From: Polyangium jinanense
GTDB lineage: Bacteria > Myxococcota > Polyangia > Polyangiales > Polyangiaceae
Direction: 5' to 3'
NCBI RefSeq assembly: GCF_028435365.1
Contig: NZ_JAGTJJ010000004.1
Span: 124,001 to 188,000, forward strand
DNA: 64,000 bases
Of this stretch, positions 1 through 8,995 are shown piece by piece. How positions within the stretch are numbered: position 1 is the stretch's first letter; each line of letters starts with the position of its first letter. Made by a program: the position numbers and the translations under genes. The notes below the pieces were generated by a model. The model saw only the letters and a program-made list of their open reading frames with translations, was not told where the DNA came from and ran no database searches.

Positions 1-55
1 GAAGCCGGGCGGCATGATGAGCCTCCGACGCGCGAACGCGCCGGATCTTGGGACG

Positions 56-1561
56 TCACTCGTCGTCGACCATCTCGGGGTAGTCGCCGGGCGCGAGGTT
101 GTCGAAGCGCGTGTACGAGGACGCGAACCGCACGAGCACCTTGCCCGTGGGACCGTTCCTCTGCTTCGCGATGATGATCTCGGCGATGCCCTTCGCGTTC
201 GTGGTCTCCGGGTTGTAGTACTCGTCGCGGTAGATGAACATGATCGTGTCCGCGTCCTGCTCGATGGCGCCGGACTCGCGGAGATCGCTGAGCTGAGGGC
301 GCTTGCCGTTGTCCTTGTTCGTGCGGGTCTCGACGGAGCGGTTGAGCTGCGAGAGCGCGATCACGGGGACACGAACCTCCTTGGCGAGCTGCTTCAACCC
401 TCGGGAGATCTCGCTGATCTCCTGCTCGCGGCTGGTCACGCCGTCGCGGCCCTTCATGAGCTGGAGGTAGTCGATGATGACGAGCCCCACGCGCCTGTCG
501 GGCTGGCCCGGCCCCGCCGAGCGGTTGTATTCGGCCTGGATGCGGCGGACCTTGGCGCGGAGCTCGAGGAGCGAGATCGCGGGCGTGTCGTCGACCCAGA
601 TCGGGAGCGTCGACAGATAAGACGCGCTCTCGGTGAGCCTGCGCCAGTCGTCCGGCTGCAAGAAGCCCTGGCGCAGCTTGCCGAGATCGACGCGGCCCTC
701 GGTGCAGACCATACGACTCGCGAGCTGCTCACGCGGCATTTCGAGCGAGAACACGCAGACGCCGTAGCCGGGCTCCTGCCGCTCGTAGCCATGGTCCGGC
801 TCGCCGGGGCCGGCGGCCACCGTGCGCGGCGAGGCGACGTTCACGGCGATGTTGAGAACGAACGACGTCTTGCCCATGCCGGGGCGCGCCGCGACGATCA
901 TCAGATCACCGTCGTGGAGGCCCGCGGTCTTCGAATCGAGCCGCTCGTACCCCGTGGAGATGCCCGTGATGCGATCGCCACGCTCGGCCGCGGCCGTGAT
1001 CTGCTCGAACGCGGCCTTCAGGACCTGCGCGATCGGCTGCACGCTCGTCGACTGCGCGGTGCGCGCGAGCGCGTAGATCGATTGCTCGGCGTTGTCGATG
1101 AACTCCTGCACCGTGCCGACGTCGCCGTAGCCCTCGGCCGCGACGCGCTGGCAGGTGGCGATGAGCTGCCGCAGCCGCCACTTTTCGGAGACGACCTTGG
1201 CGTGCGCTGCGACGTGCGCCACGGCGGGCGTCGCATCGGCGAGCTGTGCGAGATAACTGGGGCCGCCGATCTGAGCGAGCCACTCGCGATCGCGTAGCCA
1301 GGAGGCTATGGAGACGATGTCGATCGGCGTGCCGGAGAGAGCGAGCGCGGTCGCCGCCTCGAAGATGCGCTTGTTCGCGTCACTGTAAAAGTGTTCCGGC
1401 TTCAGGATCTCGAGGACTCGATCGAGCGCATCACGCTCGAGGAGCACAGCCGAGAGCACCGCGGCCTCGGCGTCGAGGTCATGCGGAGGAACACGACCCG
1501 CGACAGGGGCCGGTTCCATCGGTTGGTTCGAACGTCCACGACGCTGCTGAGCGATCTGCAT
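56..1561 (-). CDS. dnaB: replicative DNA helicase DnaB
   Basis: Hexameric ATP-dependent helicase that unwinds DNA at the replication fork. The 501-residue product has the DnaB N-terminal domain (around residues 25-130), a linker, and a RecA-like motor with Walker A (ARPGMGKTS), Walker B (LVIIDYLQLM) and the downstream SQLNRSVETR motif. A glycine-rich insertion of about 20-25 residues lies between the Walker A helix and the strand ending in VFSLEMP, longer than in common DnaB proteins. No intein is seen. An internal ATG about 14 codons in, just before PAPVAGRVPPHDLDAEAAVL, is a possible alternative start. It is divergent from the sugar kinase gene; the two annotated start codons overlap, so one or both true starts may be internal. 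Confidence 0.96.
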   Translation of the reverse strand: MQIAQQRRGRSNQPMEPAPVAGRVPPHDLDAEAAVLSAVLLERDALDRVLEILKPEHFYSDANKRIFEAATALALSGTPIDIVSIASWLRDREWLAQIGGPSYLAQLADATPAVAHVAAHAKVVSEKWRLRQLIATCQRVAAEGYGDVGTVQEFIDNAEQSIYALARTAQSTSVQPIAQVLKAAFEQITAAAERGDRITGISTGYERLDSKTAGLHDGDLMIVAARPGMGKTSFVLNIAVNVASPRTVAAGPGEPDHGYERQEPGYGVCVFSLEMPREQLASRMVCTEGRVDLGKLRQGFLQPDDWRRLTESASYLSTLPIWVDDTPAISLLELRAKVRRIQAEYNRSAGPGQPDRRVGLVIIDYLQLMKGRDGVTSREQEISEISRGLKQLAKEVRVPVIALSQLNRSVETRTNKDNGKRPQLSDLRESGAIEQDADTIMFIYRDEYYNPETTNAKGIAEIIIAKQRNGPTGKVLVRFASSYTRFDNLAPGDYPEMVDDE

Positions 1562-2627
1562 GGCACTTCTTCACCAGATGGCCCCAATCAATCCCGAAGA
1601 TCTCCACATGGTGAGGCCCCAAATGGGAGACGCCCCGAAGGGCGGGCCCTCCGAGGCGTCGGGATCGACGAGCGATCTACCAGGAAACACCCGCGCGCGG
1701 TACCCGGATCGGCAAGACGATCGCGAGGAAACGACGACATCCGCCGACGTGGTGTGTGTGGGTGAGGCACTCTGGGACCTCTCCACATCACCGGGTACGT
1801 CCCTCGACGATGCCACACAACTCTCCCTCACGCCGGGCGGTGGCGCGGTGAACGTGGCGCTCACGCTGGCACAGCTCGGCCTGCGTGCAGGGCTCGTGGC
1901 CTCGGTGGGGGACGATCCGGTGGGCCACGCGCTCGTGGCACATCTGTCGCGGCGCGGGGTCGACGTGTCCCGCGTGCGCGCCGTGAAGTCGACCCGCACG
2001 GGGCTCGTGTTCCTGACGCACGCGCCGCCGCGCGCCGTGGCGTATCGCGCCGTGCTGGAAGAGGCGCTCGCGCTGCGTGACGCCTTGCCGCACGCCTTCG
2101 GCGCGAGTGTCGTCCACTTCTCCGGGCTCCTGCCCTCGCGTGCGTGCTTGCTCGCGCTCGAACGAGCGGCACGGCAGGCGCAACGCGAGGGAGCGCTCGT
2201 CACGATCGACGCGAACCTCCGGCCTCGGCTCTGGGCCGGCGATGCGCTCGGGCGCGCGGATCCGCGGAGGCTCTTCGCGGCGGCCTCCGTGCTCAAGGTG
2301 AGCGAGGACGATCTACGGCTGCTCGGCGTATCCGATCCGCGGGATCTCGCGCCCCTGCTCCGGCCCGAGGCGATCGTGGTCGCGACGTTCGGCGCGGCGG
2401 AGACGCGAGCGCTCGGGCCCTTCGGCGAGGTACGCGCGGGCGGCCCGGCGCTCGCGGTGGCGAGCACGTTCGGCGCGGGAGACGCGTTCGTCGCGGGGCT
2501 CCTCTCGGTGCTCGCGCGCGAGGGGCGGACAGCGCTCCAGGATCGCGCGGCGATCGAACGCGCGATCCAGCGTGGCAACGAGGTCGCGCGGACGTCTCTC
2601 CTGGAGAAATCGTCGGGGGTCAAATGA
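1560..2627 (+). CDS. PfkB-family carbohydrate kinase
   Basis: Ribokinase/fructokinase-type sugar kinase, expected to phosphorylate a sugar or nucleoside with ATP. It has the N-terminal VCVGEALWDL strand, the GGGAVNVALTLAQLG substrate-binding motif, and the C-terminal PfkB signature with the catalytic Asp in STFGAGDAF. The substrate cannot be read from sequence. Homology only begins about 60 residues in, and the first part is low-complexity. The real start may therefore be one of the downstream ATG codons (1608, 1623) or a GTG near 1749, which would also leave room for a promoter against the divergent dnaB. It converges on the ribosomal protein operon. Confidence 0.88.
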   Translation: MALLHQMAPINPEDLHMVRPQMGDAPKGGPSEASGSTSDLPGNTRARYPDRQDDREETTTSADVVCVGEALWDLSTSPGTSLDDATQLSLTPGGGAVNVALTLAQLGLRAGLVASVGDDPVGHALVAHLSRRGVDVSRVRAVKSTRTGLVFLTHAPPRAVAYRAVLEEALALRDALPHAFGASVVHFSGLLPSRACLLALERAARQAQREGALVTIDANLRPRLWAGDALGRADPRRLFAAASVLKVSEDDLRLLGVSDPRDLAPLLRPEAIVVATFGAAETRALGPFGEVRAGGPALAVASTFGAGDAFVAGLLSVLAREGRTALQDRAAIERAIQRGNEVARTSLLEKSSGVK

Positions 2628-2691
2628 ACGAAGGCCCGGACCGATCGGCTCTTCGCCTTTCGACCCGGGCCAACGCCTGACGCTTACGAGA

Positions 2692-3147
2692 TCAGGACTT
2701 CGCGGCCACCGTGACGTCGATCGTCGCGGTGACGTTCGTCGCGAGGCGGATCGGAACCTGGTAGGTGCCGAGCGCCTTGATCGTGTCGAGCTCGATGCGA
2801 CGACGATCCACCGTGTAGCCCTGCGCCGCGAGCGCCTCTTCGATGTCGCGCGACGTCACCGAACCGTAGAGCCGATCACCCTCGCCGACGGGCTTCGTGA
2901 TCGTGATCTTCACGTTCGTGAGCTTCTGCGCGAGCTCCTCGGCCGCCTTCTTGGTCTTCGCCGCGCGCGCCTCGGCGACCTTCTTCTCGTGCTCGATGCG
3001 GGCGACGTTCTCCGCCGTCGCGCCGACCGCGAGGCCGCGGGGAACGAGGAAGTTGCGGGCGTAGCCCGGACGAACCCGGACGAGCTCGCCGCTCTTGCCG
3101 ACGTTGGGGAGGTCCTCGGTCAGGACCACGTGAATGTAGTTGGCCAT
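2692..3147 (-). CDS. rplI: 50S ribosomal protein L9
   Basis: Large-subunit protein that binds 23S rRNA. The 151-residue length is normal. The N-terminal domain begins MANYIHVVLTEDLPNVGKSG and carries the L9 signature GxxVxVxxGYARNFLVPRGLA, followed by the long charged connecting helix (about residues 42-75) and the C-terminal domain. It is the last gene of the rpsF-rpsR-rplI group, 13 bp after rpsR, the usual bacterial order. Confidence 0.98.
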   Translation of the reverse strand: MANYIHVVLTEDLPNVGKSGELVRVRPGYARNFLVPRGLAVGATAENVARIEHEKKVAEARAAKTKKAAEELAQKLTNVKITITKPVGEGDRLYGSVTSRDIEEALAAQGYTVDRRRIELDTIKALGTYQVPIRLATNVTATIDVTVAAKS

Positions 3148-3160
3148 GACGTCCTCCTCG

Positions 3161-3478
3161 TTACGCCGTCACGGTGAACGGCAAGAGCGCGATGTTGCGC
3201 GCCCGCTTGATGGCGAGCGTGACCTTGCGCTGATGCCGCGCGCAGTTGCCGCTGATGCGGCGCGGGACGACCTTGCCGCGCTCCGAGATGAAGTACTTGA
3301 GCGCTTGCGGGTCCTTGTAGTCGATGAAGAGCGCCTTGTCGGCGCAGTAACGGCAGACGCGCTTGCGACCGGTGCGGCGGCGTCCGGGGGCGTCGGCGTT
3401 CAGATCCGGCGTCCGCCCGAAATCGCGGTCGTCCATGTCCATGTTGCGGCTGCCCGAATCCATTCCTCGTTGATTCAT
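3161..3478 (-). CDS. rpsR: 30S ribosomal protein S18, zinc-binding form
   Basis: Small-subunit protein that pairs with S6 on the 30S platform. The core is typical ([19 protein letters not shown], then GNCARHQR). It has a CxxC pair (VCRYC) and a later CxxH, which is the zinc-ribbon variant of S18. The N terminus is about 35 residues longer than usual, polar, and rich in Met, Asp and Arg; internal ATGs there make the exact start uncertain. It lies 3 bp after rpsF and 13 bp before rplI. Confidence 0.97.
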   Translation of the reverse strand: MNQRGMDSGSRNMDMDDRDFGRTPDLNADAPGRRRTGRKRVCRYCADKALFIDYKDPQALKYFISERGKVVPRRISGNCARHQRKVTLAIKRARNIALLPFTVTA

Positions 3479-3481
3479 GGC

Positions 3482-4021
3482 TCAGCCTCCCTCTTCTTCG
3501 GTGCCGGCGATGTCCGCCTCGCCCTCGAGGTCGTCGAACTCGCCCGAGGCCGGCGCCTCGCTGGTCCGCTCCTGACGACGCTCCGGCTCGATCAGGCCGA
3601 GCTGACGCTCCCTCGACTCGTCGCGCTCCTCCTCGATCGGCGGCAGCTCGACGCGCTCGAACTTCACGTCCTCCTCGGCGATCGCGATCCCCGCGACCTC
3701 CACGTCGTTGCGGACGAGGACGGTCTGGTACTTGATCACGCCGTCCATCAGGCGCAGGTTGCGCTCGATCTCGGAGACCACGCGGCCCGTACCGAGGTAC
3801 TTGAGGTAGATGTACACGCCGCGGCGGTGCTTGCGGATGTCGTAGGCGAGCCGGCGGCGGCCCCAGTTCTCGACCTTGGTCAGCCGGCCTTGCTCACGGC
3901 CGATCACGTCGGACAGGCGCGAGCCGACGCGCTCGGCGGTGTCCGCGTCGACGTCGGGCTTCAGGATGTAGATCGTTTCGTATTCTCTGGCGCGGTTCGG
4001 CGCCGTCACGAGTCGACTCAT
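3482..4021 (-). CDS. rpsF: 30S ribosomal protein S6
   Basis: Small-subunit protein and S18 partner. The S6 fold begins with REYETIYILKPDVDADTAERV and includes the WGRRRLAYDIRKHRRGVY strand. I chose the ATG at 4021 because AGGAGA sits 4-9 bases upstream of it; an in-frame TTG six codons earlier lacks this support. The C-terminal tail (about residues 130-179) is acidic and rich in Glu, Arg and Asp, longer than in most S6 proteins. First gene of the rpsF-rpsR-rplI group. Confidence 0.97.
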   Translation of the reverse strand: MSRLVTAPNRAREYETIYILKPDVDADTAERVGSRLSDVIGREQGRLTKVENWGRRRLAYDIRKHRRGVYIYLKYLGTGRVVSEIERNLRLMDGVIKYQTVLVRNDVEVAGIAIAEEDVKFERVELPPIEEERDESRERQLGLIEPERRQERTSEAPASGEFDDLEGEADIAGTEEEGG

Positions 4022-4144
4022 GCTTCTCCTCTTGGACAATGGCCCCGGAGACGTCGTGCCCCGGAGCGAGGACGGCGCGTCCGCCGGCCATCCACAGGGA
4101 CAAACCGACGTTCGCGCCTCACGAAGGTGCGGAAAGCGTCCGGG

Positions 4145-4837
4145 TTACTCTCCCTCGCGCTTTTCGCCAGGCGAAACCGACGGTTTGTCCACCGCCGCCT
4201 TCGCGTTCGCGGGCTCGGGCGACGTAGGCGCCTCGCTCCGCTCCTTCGCTTGCTTCTTGCCGGCTTTCGGCCGGCTGTTTCGAACGTTCATCGCGGCGTC
4301 GAAGCCGCGGGTCGCGACTTCTAGCACAGAATCCGTCACGAGCTTCAAGATGTCGGGCAGGCGCGAGCGTTCGACCGCGTCGAACGGCGACAGCACGTAG
4401 TCCGCCACCTCCCCGCGATACCCCGGCGGGGGTCGCCCGACGCCCACGCGGACGCGCGCGAAGTCGCCCGTGCCGACGTGGGACATGATCGACCGCAGCC
4501 CGTTGTGCCCGGCGTGTCCGCCGCCAAACTTGAGGCGAACGTCCCCGAACGGAAGGTCGAGCTCGTCGTGGATCACGACGAGCTCCTTCGGGGCGATCTT
4601 GAAGAACGCGAGCGCGGGCTGAACGCTCCGGCCCGACTCGTTCATGTACGTCATCGGCTGCAGGAGCACGCCCGGCTCGTCTCCGAGCGTCGCGCGCGCC
4701 CACACGCCGGAAAACTTCTCGCGGAAGGCATCGGCGCGAGCGCGCGCCGCGAGCGCTTCGACGGCCATGAAGCCGACGTTGTGCCGGTGCGACGCGTATT
4801 TCTCGCCCGGATTGCCCAGGCCAACGACGAGCAGCAT
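4145..4837 (-). CDS. pth: peptidyl-tRNA hydrolase
   Basis: Releases peptides from prematurely dropped peptidyl-tRNA. The N terminus MLLVVGLGNPGEKYASHRHN carries the catalytic His of family Pth, followed by GFMAVEAL, the MNESG loop, and the HDELDLPFG and GGHAGHNGLRSI motifs. The enzyme domain ends near residue 190; about 35 extra residues rich in Lys, Glu, Ala and Pro follow and are not part of the standard enzyme. Located between rplY and rpsF on the same strand, a common pairing. Confidence 0.97.
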   Translation of the reverse strand: MLLVVGLGNPGEKYASHRHNVGFMAVEALAARARADAFREKFSGVWARATLGDEPGVLLQPMTYMNESGRSVQPALAFFKIAPKELVVIHDELDLPFGDVRLKFGGGHAGHNGLRSIMSHVGTGDFARVRVGVGRPPPGYRGEVADYVLSPFDAVERSRLPDILKLVTDSVLEVATRGFDAAMNVRNSRPKAGKKQAKERSEAPTSPEPANAKAAVDKPSVSPGEKREGE

Positions 4838-4868
4838 GACGAGGAAGTCGAGGCCCGAAGACGAGCGT

Positions 4869-4909
4869 GCCCCGCGGAGCTGCCTCGCAAGAGGCGCGCG
4901 CCACGGGGC
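4869..4909. other. long imperfect hairpin between rplY and pth
   Basis: The 99-base gap between rplY and pth holds an imperfect hairpin. Its outer arms are GCCCCGCGG and CCACGGGGC, and an inner GCCTC/GAGGC stem closes a four-base loop. There is no T-tract, so it is not a standard terminator. It could be a processing or attenuation structure that sets the rplY:pth ratio. Role inferred. Confidence 0.4.
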
Positions 4910-4936
4910 GGATCACTCGGACCGTTGGTGCTGAAA

Positions 4937-5674
4937 CTACTTCTTCTTGGCGTCCTTGGCGGGGGCCGCAGCCTTCGCCGCGGGCGCCGCGCCCTTCGCG
5001 CCGGCCGCAGGAGCCGCAGCCTTCGCCGCGGGCGCCGCGCCCTTCGCGCCGGCCGCAGGAGCCGCCGCCGCAGCGCCCGGAGCGCCCGGAGCCGCAGCCG
5101 CGCCTTCCTCACCCTTCTCGGGCACGGCCACGACGACGACCGTCTGATCCTCGGGCAGACGCGTCTTCACGCCCTCGGGGAGCGGAACCGCGCCGGCCTT
5201 CACCGTGTCGCCGAGGTCGAGCTCGGAGATGTCGATCTCGACGACGGCCGGGATCTTCTCGGGCAGGCAGCGGATGGGCAGCGTGCGGAAGATCTGCTGG
5301 AGGATGCCGCCGCCCGCGACGCCCTTCGACTTGCCGACGCAACGGACGGGGATGTCCACGTCGATCGGCTGGTCGAGCTTGACCTGGAGGAAGTCGGCGT
5401 GGACGAGCTCGCGCGAGATCGGGTGGTAGCCGTAGTCGCGCACCATGACGGTGAGCTTGTCGCCGCCCTCGACGGCCAGCTCGATGACCGAGTTCTTCCC
5501 GTGCGCCGACTTCAGCACCTCGAGGAGGGCCTTCGGAGAGACGGCAACCGCGAACGCTTCGAGGCCCTTGCCGTAGCAGATGGCAGGGATGTTCCCCGTG
5601 CGGCGGAGCCTGTTCGACGGGCCCTTTCCGCTTTCCTGACGACGGGTGGCGCTGAGCTGGATGATTTCCATCAT
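4937..5674 (-). CDS. rplY: 50S ribosomal protein L25 (Ctc/TL5 type)
   Basis: 5S rRNA-binding protein with the two-domain Ctc/TL5 layout. The L25 domain starts MMEIIQLSATRRQESGKGPS and includes GNIPAICYGKG; the C-terminal beta domain runs to about residue 190. A tail of about 50 residues made of Ala, Pro, Lys and Gly follows, encoded in part by a 48-bp tandem duplication. Two adjacent ATG codons start the gene, with a GGAGAG ribosome site upstream. It is downstream of prs and upstream of pth, the usual neighbourhood. Confidence 0.97.
   Translation of the reverse strand: MMEIIQLSATRRQESGKGPSNRLRRTGNIPAICYGKGLEAFAVAVSPKALLEVLKSAHGKNSVIELAVEGGDKLTVMVRDYGYHPISRELVHADFLQVKLDQPIDVDIPVRCVGKSKGVAGGGILQQIFRTLPIRCLPEKIPAVVEIDISELDLGDTVKAGAVPLPEGVKTRLPEDQTVVVVAVPEKGEEGAAAAPGAPGAAAAAPAAGAKGAAPAAKAAAPAAGAKGAAPAAKAAAPAKDAKKK
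4965..5060. repeat. perfect 48-bp tandem duplication inside rplY
   Basis: Two identical 48-bp units in direct tandem, in frame, encode two copies of a 16-residue Ala/Pro/Lys/Gly unit in the L25 tail. The exact match at DNA level suggests a recent duplication or ongoing slippage. Confidence 0.9.
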
Positions 5675-5842
5675 GGGACGACTCTCCGGTTCCGATCCGA
5701 GACGCGGCGCTATAGCAGAGATCGATCGGGTTGTGCGCCTCTTCCGACGATCCTCCGAGGCGAAGCCAGAAGCCTGAGAGGAAACTGCACGGTTGTCCAG
5801 GCGCTTAGGGGGATACGAAACGACGAACGGGGGGCGAGGACG

Positions 5843-6787
5843 CTAGACGAAGAGGGAGCTCACCGAGTCCGAGTGGTGGATCCGGCGGATGGCCTCCGCG
5901 AGCAGGCGCGCCACGCTGACGACCTTGAACTTCCCGCACGCCTTGGCTTCCTCGGAGAGCGGGATCGAGTTGGAGACGATGACCTCGGCGAGCGGCGACT
6001 CCATGATCCGCGACAGCGCCGGGCCCGAGAGCACGGCGTGCGTGGCGCAGGCCGCGACGCTCTTCGCGCCCGCCTTCATGAGCGCGTTCGCGGCGTTCAC
6101 CAGCGTGCCCGCCGTGTCGATGATGTCGTCGAGGATGAGGCAACGCTTGCCCTCGACCTCGCCGATGATGTTCATCACCTCGCTCTCGTTCGCGCGCTCG
6201 CGGCGCTTGTCGATGATGGCGAGCGTGCCATCGAGGCGCTTCGCATAGGCGCGCGCGCGCTCGACGCCGCCCGCGTCCGGCGAGACGATCACACAGTCGC
6301 GGCTGTAGTGCTCACGAAGGTGCTGATCGAGGAACGCCGGCATCGCGTGCAGGTGATCGAAGGGGATGTTGAAGAACCCCTGGATCTGGCCCGCGTGCAG
6401 ATCGAGCGCGACGATGCGGTGCACGCCCGCGGCGACGAGGAGGTCGGCCACGAGCTTCGCCGTGATCGGCGTGCGCGGCGCGGCCTTGCGGTCCTGCCGG
6501 GCATAGCCGTAGTACGGGATGACCGCGGTGATGGAGCCCGCGGAGGCGCGCCGGAGCGCGTCCACCATGATGAGAAGCTCCATCACGCTGTCGTTTACCG
6601 GCGAACACGTCGGCTGCACGACGTACGTGTCCACGCCACGAACGTTCTCCTGGATCACGCAGAACGTCTCCCCGTCGGAGAACCGCGAAACGCGGCATTT
6701 GCCGAGCGGGAACTCGAGGCACTGGCAAATCTCTTGCGTGAGCGTGGGGTTCGAGTTCCCCGAGAAGATGCTCACTCTCTTGAACAT
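5843..6787 (-). CDS. prs: ribose-phosphate pyrophosphokinase
   Basis: Makes PRPP from ribose 5-phosphate and ATP for nucleotide, His, Trp and NAD synthesis. At 314 residues it has normal class I length. Visible motifs are FSDGE near the N terminus, the ATP-binding flexible loop around GYARQDRK, the divalent-cation site [11 protein letters not shown], and the PRPP-binding loop [20 protein letters not shown] ribosome site precedes the ATG. Probably the first gene of the prs-rplY-pth-rps group; divergent from ribF. Confidence 0.97.
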   Translation of the reverse strand: MFKRVSIFSGNSNPTLTQEICQCLEFPLGKCRVSRFSDGETFCVIQENVRGVDTYVVQPTCSPVNDSVMELLIMVDALRRASAGSITAVIPYYGYARQDRKAAPRTPITAKLVADLLVAAGVHRIVALDLHAGQIQGFFNIPFDHLHAMPAFLDQHLREHYSRDCVIVSPDAGGVERARAYAKRLDGTLAIIDKRRERANESEVMNIIGEVEGKRCLILDDIIDTAGTLVNAANALMKAGAKSVAACATHAVLSGPALSRIMESPLAEVIVSNSIPLSEEAKACGKFKVVSVARLLAEAIRRIHHSDSVSSLFV

Positions 6788-6981
6788 CGGCCAGCCTCCC
6801 TGCCTGCCGAGGGTCGACGCTCAGCCAGTCCGAGCGACCACGACAACCCCGAACGCCGAAGGGTCAACGGCGGCGCGGCTCTACCAGCCACCACTATCTC
6901 CGTCAAGGATCTTCTGGTCAATGCATGATGGAACGACCTCGGCTTTGCGCGGGGCCTCGGGTTTGACTAGGTAGCGCGATC

Positions 6982-7971
6982 GTGGATCGGCAGAGCGGCT
7001 CCCAGCGCGGCGAGACGAGCGGACGTACCGGCACGGTCGTCGTGATCGGCAACTTCGACGGTCTCCACCGAGGCCACCGCGCCGTCCTGGAAGAAGCCGC
7101 TCGGATGGCCCGCGATCGCGGGCTCGATCCCGTGGTGCTGACGTTCGATCCGCACCCGGCCGAAGTCCTCGGCCGCAAAGCGCCGCCGCTGCTCACCCCG
7201 CTCGCGCGCAAGATCGCCCTCTGCGAACGCGCCGTGCCGGGCCTCCGGGTCTCCGTGGCGCACTTCGATCGCGCGTTCGCCGCGCAGAGCCCGCGCGTGT
7301 TCGCCGAACGCGTGCTCGGCGATCTCGGCGCGCGTGTGGTGATGGTCGGGCAGAACTTCCGCTTCGGCGCGCAGCGGGCCGGCGATTTCGCCGAGCTCGA
7401 GCGGCTCGGCAAGGAGCTCGGCTTCGAGACGCGCTCCCACGCGCTCGTCGGTGACGCGACCGGGCCCTGGTCGAGCACGCGCGCGCGAGAGGCGATCGCG
7501 CGCGGCGATCTCGACGAGGCGCGGCGCATCCTCGGTCGATGGCACGCGCTCTCGGGGACCGTCGTGGCCGGGGACCAACGCGGGCGGACGATCGGGTTCC
7601 CCACGGCGAACATCCTCGACGCGCCCGAGGCGTTCCCCCCGTTCGGCGTGTACGCGGTCTTGATCGATCGTTTGCCTGCGGAGGGCGAGCGCGGCGCGAA
7701 AGTGCTGGGCGTAGGCGTCGCGAATCTCGGCGTGCGGCCCACGGTGGATCCCACGGCGGCGCGCCCGCGGCTCGAGGTACATGTCTTCGATCGGAACGAG
7801 GATCTGTACGGCGCGCGGCTGCGTGTGCACCTCGCGCGCCACATCCGCCCGGAGCAACGTTTCGCGGGGCTCGACGCGCTGAAGGCGCAGATCGCGCGGG
7901 ACGCCGAGGAGGCGCGCCGCGCGCTCGAAGGCATCACGCCGGATCCCGAGGCGGGTTCGGCCTGGGCTTGA
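6982..7971 (+). CDS. ribF: bifunctional riboflavin kinase / FAD synthetase
   Basis: Converts riboflavin to FMN and FMN to FAD. The N-terminal FAD synthetase domain has GNFDGLHRGH (HxGH-like nucleotidyl-transfer motif) and LTFDPHPAEVL; the C-terminal riboflavin kinase domain has GRTIGFPTANI and the downstream FDRNEDLYG segment. It begins with GTG. The 195-bp region shared with divergent prs must hold both promoters. I see no FMN riboswitch there. Confidence 0.96.
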   Translation: MDRQSGSQRGETSGRTGTVVVIGNFDGLHRGHRAVLEEAARMARDRGLDPVVLTFDPHPAEVLGRKAPPLLTPLARKIALCERAVPGLRVSVAHFDRAFAAQSPRVFAERVLGDLGARVVMVGQNFRFGAQRAGDFAELERLGKELGFETRSHALVGDATGPWSSTRAREAIARGDLDEARRILGRWHALSGTVVAGDQRGRTIGFPTANILDAPEAFPPFGVYAVLIDRLPAEGERGAKVLGVGVANLGVRPTVDPTAARPRLEVHVFDRNEDLYGARLRVHLARHIRPEQRFAGLDALKAQIARDAEEARRALEGITPDPEAGSAWA

Positions 7972-7981
7972 AGCGCGCGCG

Positions 7982-8995
7982 TCATCGCACGCAACGCACG
8001 CGCGCCTTCACGGCTACCGACTGGTGATCGATGCGGCCCGTGAGGCCGTCGAGGAGCCACGCTTCGGACGGCGCGGCGGCGACGGGCGTCGACGACCAGA
8101 AGCGGCCTTCCTCGTCGAGAAACGACGTCGCCGCGGACGTGGGATCTTCGCCCTCGCCGTGGCCGAGGCTCACGAGCTCCTTGATGCTCGGCAGTCGGAA
8201 GCCGCTCGCACCGCCGAGCATGAGCGACGCGCAGAACGCGAGCGCGCCTTGCCACGAGCTCACCTCCGGCGTGCTCACCCGTTGCCACACGAGGCCCGTG
8301 CGCTCGTCGATCAGCGTCTCGCCGTCCGCGCCTTCCTCGAAGCACAACGCGCGCGGAGGACCGATGACGCAGCGGGTGCGCGCCGTGAGCGTGCGATCGA
8401 GGGACGTCATCGATCCATCGACGAACCCGACTACCCACACGCCATCCATCGCCGTCGTCGCCGTCCAGTAGAGATCCGTGGACGACGTGGGCACGGAGAT
8501 CATCGAGGGGTTGATCGCGGGCCCGTCGCGCCCGTAGTCCACGAGCGAGACGAGCTCCACGCGGGAAGGCAGCCGTGCGCCGCCGCCGAGTTTTTCACAA
8601 CGCGCGCGCGCTTCCTCCCACGAGACGGGTGCCGGTGCCGCATCGCTCTCCCACACGAGATCGAGGATCTCGTCGCGCACGCCGCCGTCCTCGACTTCGC
8701 CGAACGAAGCCTCCGTGTAGCTCGGCAAGACACCGAGCACGTGACCATCCTGCCCCGCCCCCAGGCTCGTGTCGTCACAGGACACCGCGAAGGCGCCATC
8801 GGAGCAGAACCGCGTCGCCGAGTCGGGAAAGCCCGCGCCCGTGATCTCGGTGCACACGCTCTCGGGCGCGGCCGCCGGCGCGAGCCTGCGTGGCTCGATC
8901 CCCGCCACGATCTCGCAGCCGAGGGGGCTCGCGAGGAGGAGCTGCCACGCGACATACCGGGCGAACGGAGGGACCACCGTTCGTTTTGTGCTCAA
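7982..8995 (-). CDS. DUF1566-type lipoprotein with two repeats
   Basis: Putative exported lipoprotein of about 337 residues. The N terminus has a basic start, a hydrophobic stretch and a Cys after LLASPLG, a loose lipobox. Two copies of the DUF1566 (Lcl C-terminal) motif follow: DLVWESD...W..A...C..L...RLPSRVELVSLVDY and GLVWQRV...W..AL.FC......FRLPSIKELVSL. These domains are common in surface proteins; no enzymatic role is established. I chose the TTG at 8995 because it overlaps the stop of the upstream gene as TTGA and yields a sensible signal sequence. Last gene of the trio with a kinase and a TPR protein. Confidence 0.78.
   Translation of the reverse strand: MSTKRTVVPPFARYVAWQLLLASPLGCEIVAGIEPRRLAPAAAPESVCTEITGAGFPDSATRFCSDGAFAVSCDDTSLGAGQDGHVLGVLPSYTEASFGEVEDGGVRDEILDLVWESDAAPAPVSWEEARARCEKLGGGARLPSRVELVSLVDYGRDGPAINPSMISVPTSSTDLYWTATTAMDGVWVVGFVDGSMTSLDRTLTARTRCVIGPPRALCFEEGADGETLIDERTGLVWQRVSTPEVSSWQGALAFCASLMLGGASGFRLPSIKELVSLGHGEGEDPTSAATSFLDEEGRFWSSTPVAAAPSEAWLLDGLTGRIDHQSVAVKARVRCVR

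Noticed and set aside
2630..2691. Terminator between the sugar kinase and rplI genes
   Set aside because: GGCCCGG/CCGGGCC arms are separated by more than 20 bases and lack a T-tract; too weak to call.
4478..6928. Long plus-strand frame across pth, rplY and prs
   Set aside because: It is the antisense shadow of well-supported genes in high-GC DNA, with an Arg/Ala-rich composition and no motif.
6788..6981. FMN riboswitch upstream of ribF
   Set aside because: No RFN-like conserved segments are visible, and the space is shared with the prs promoter.
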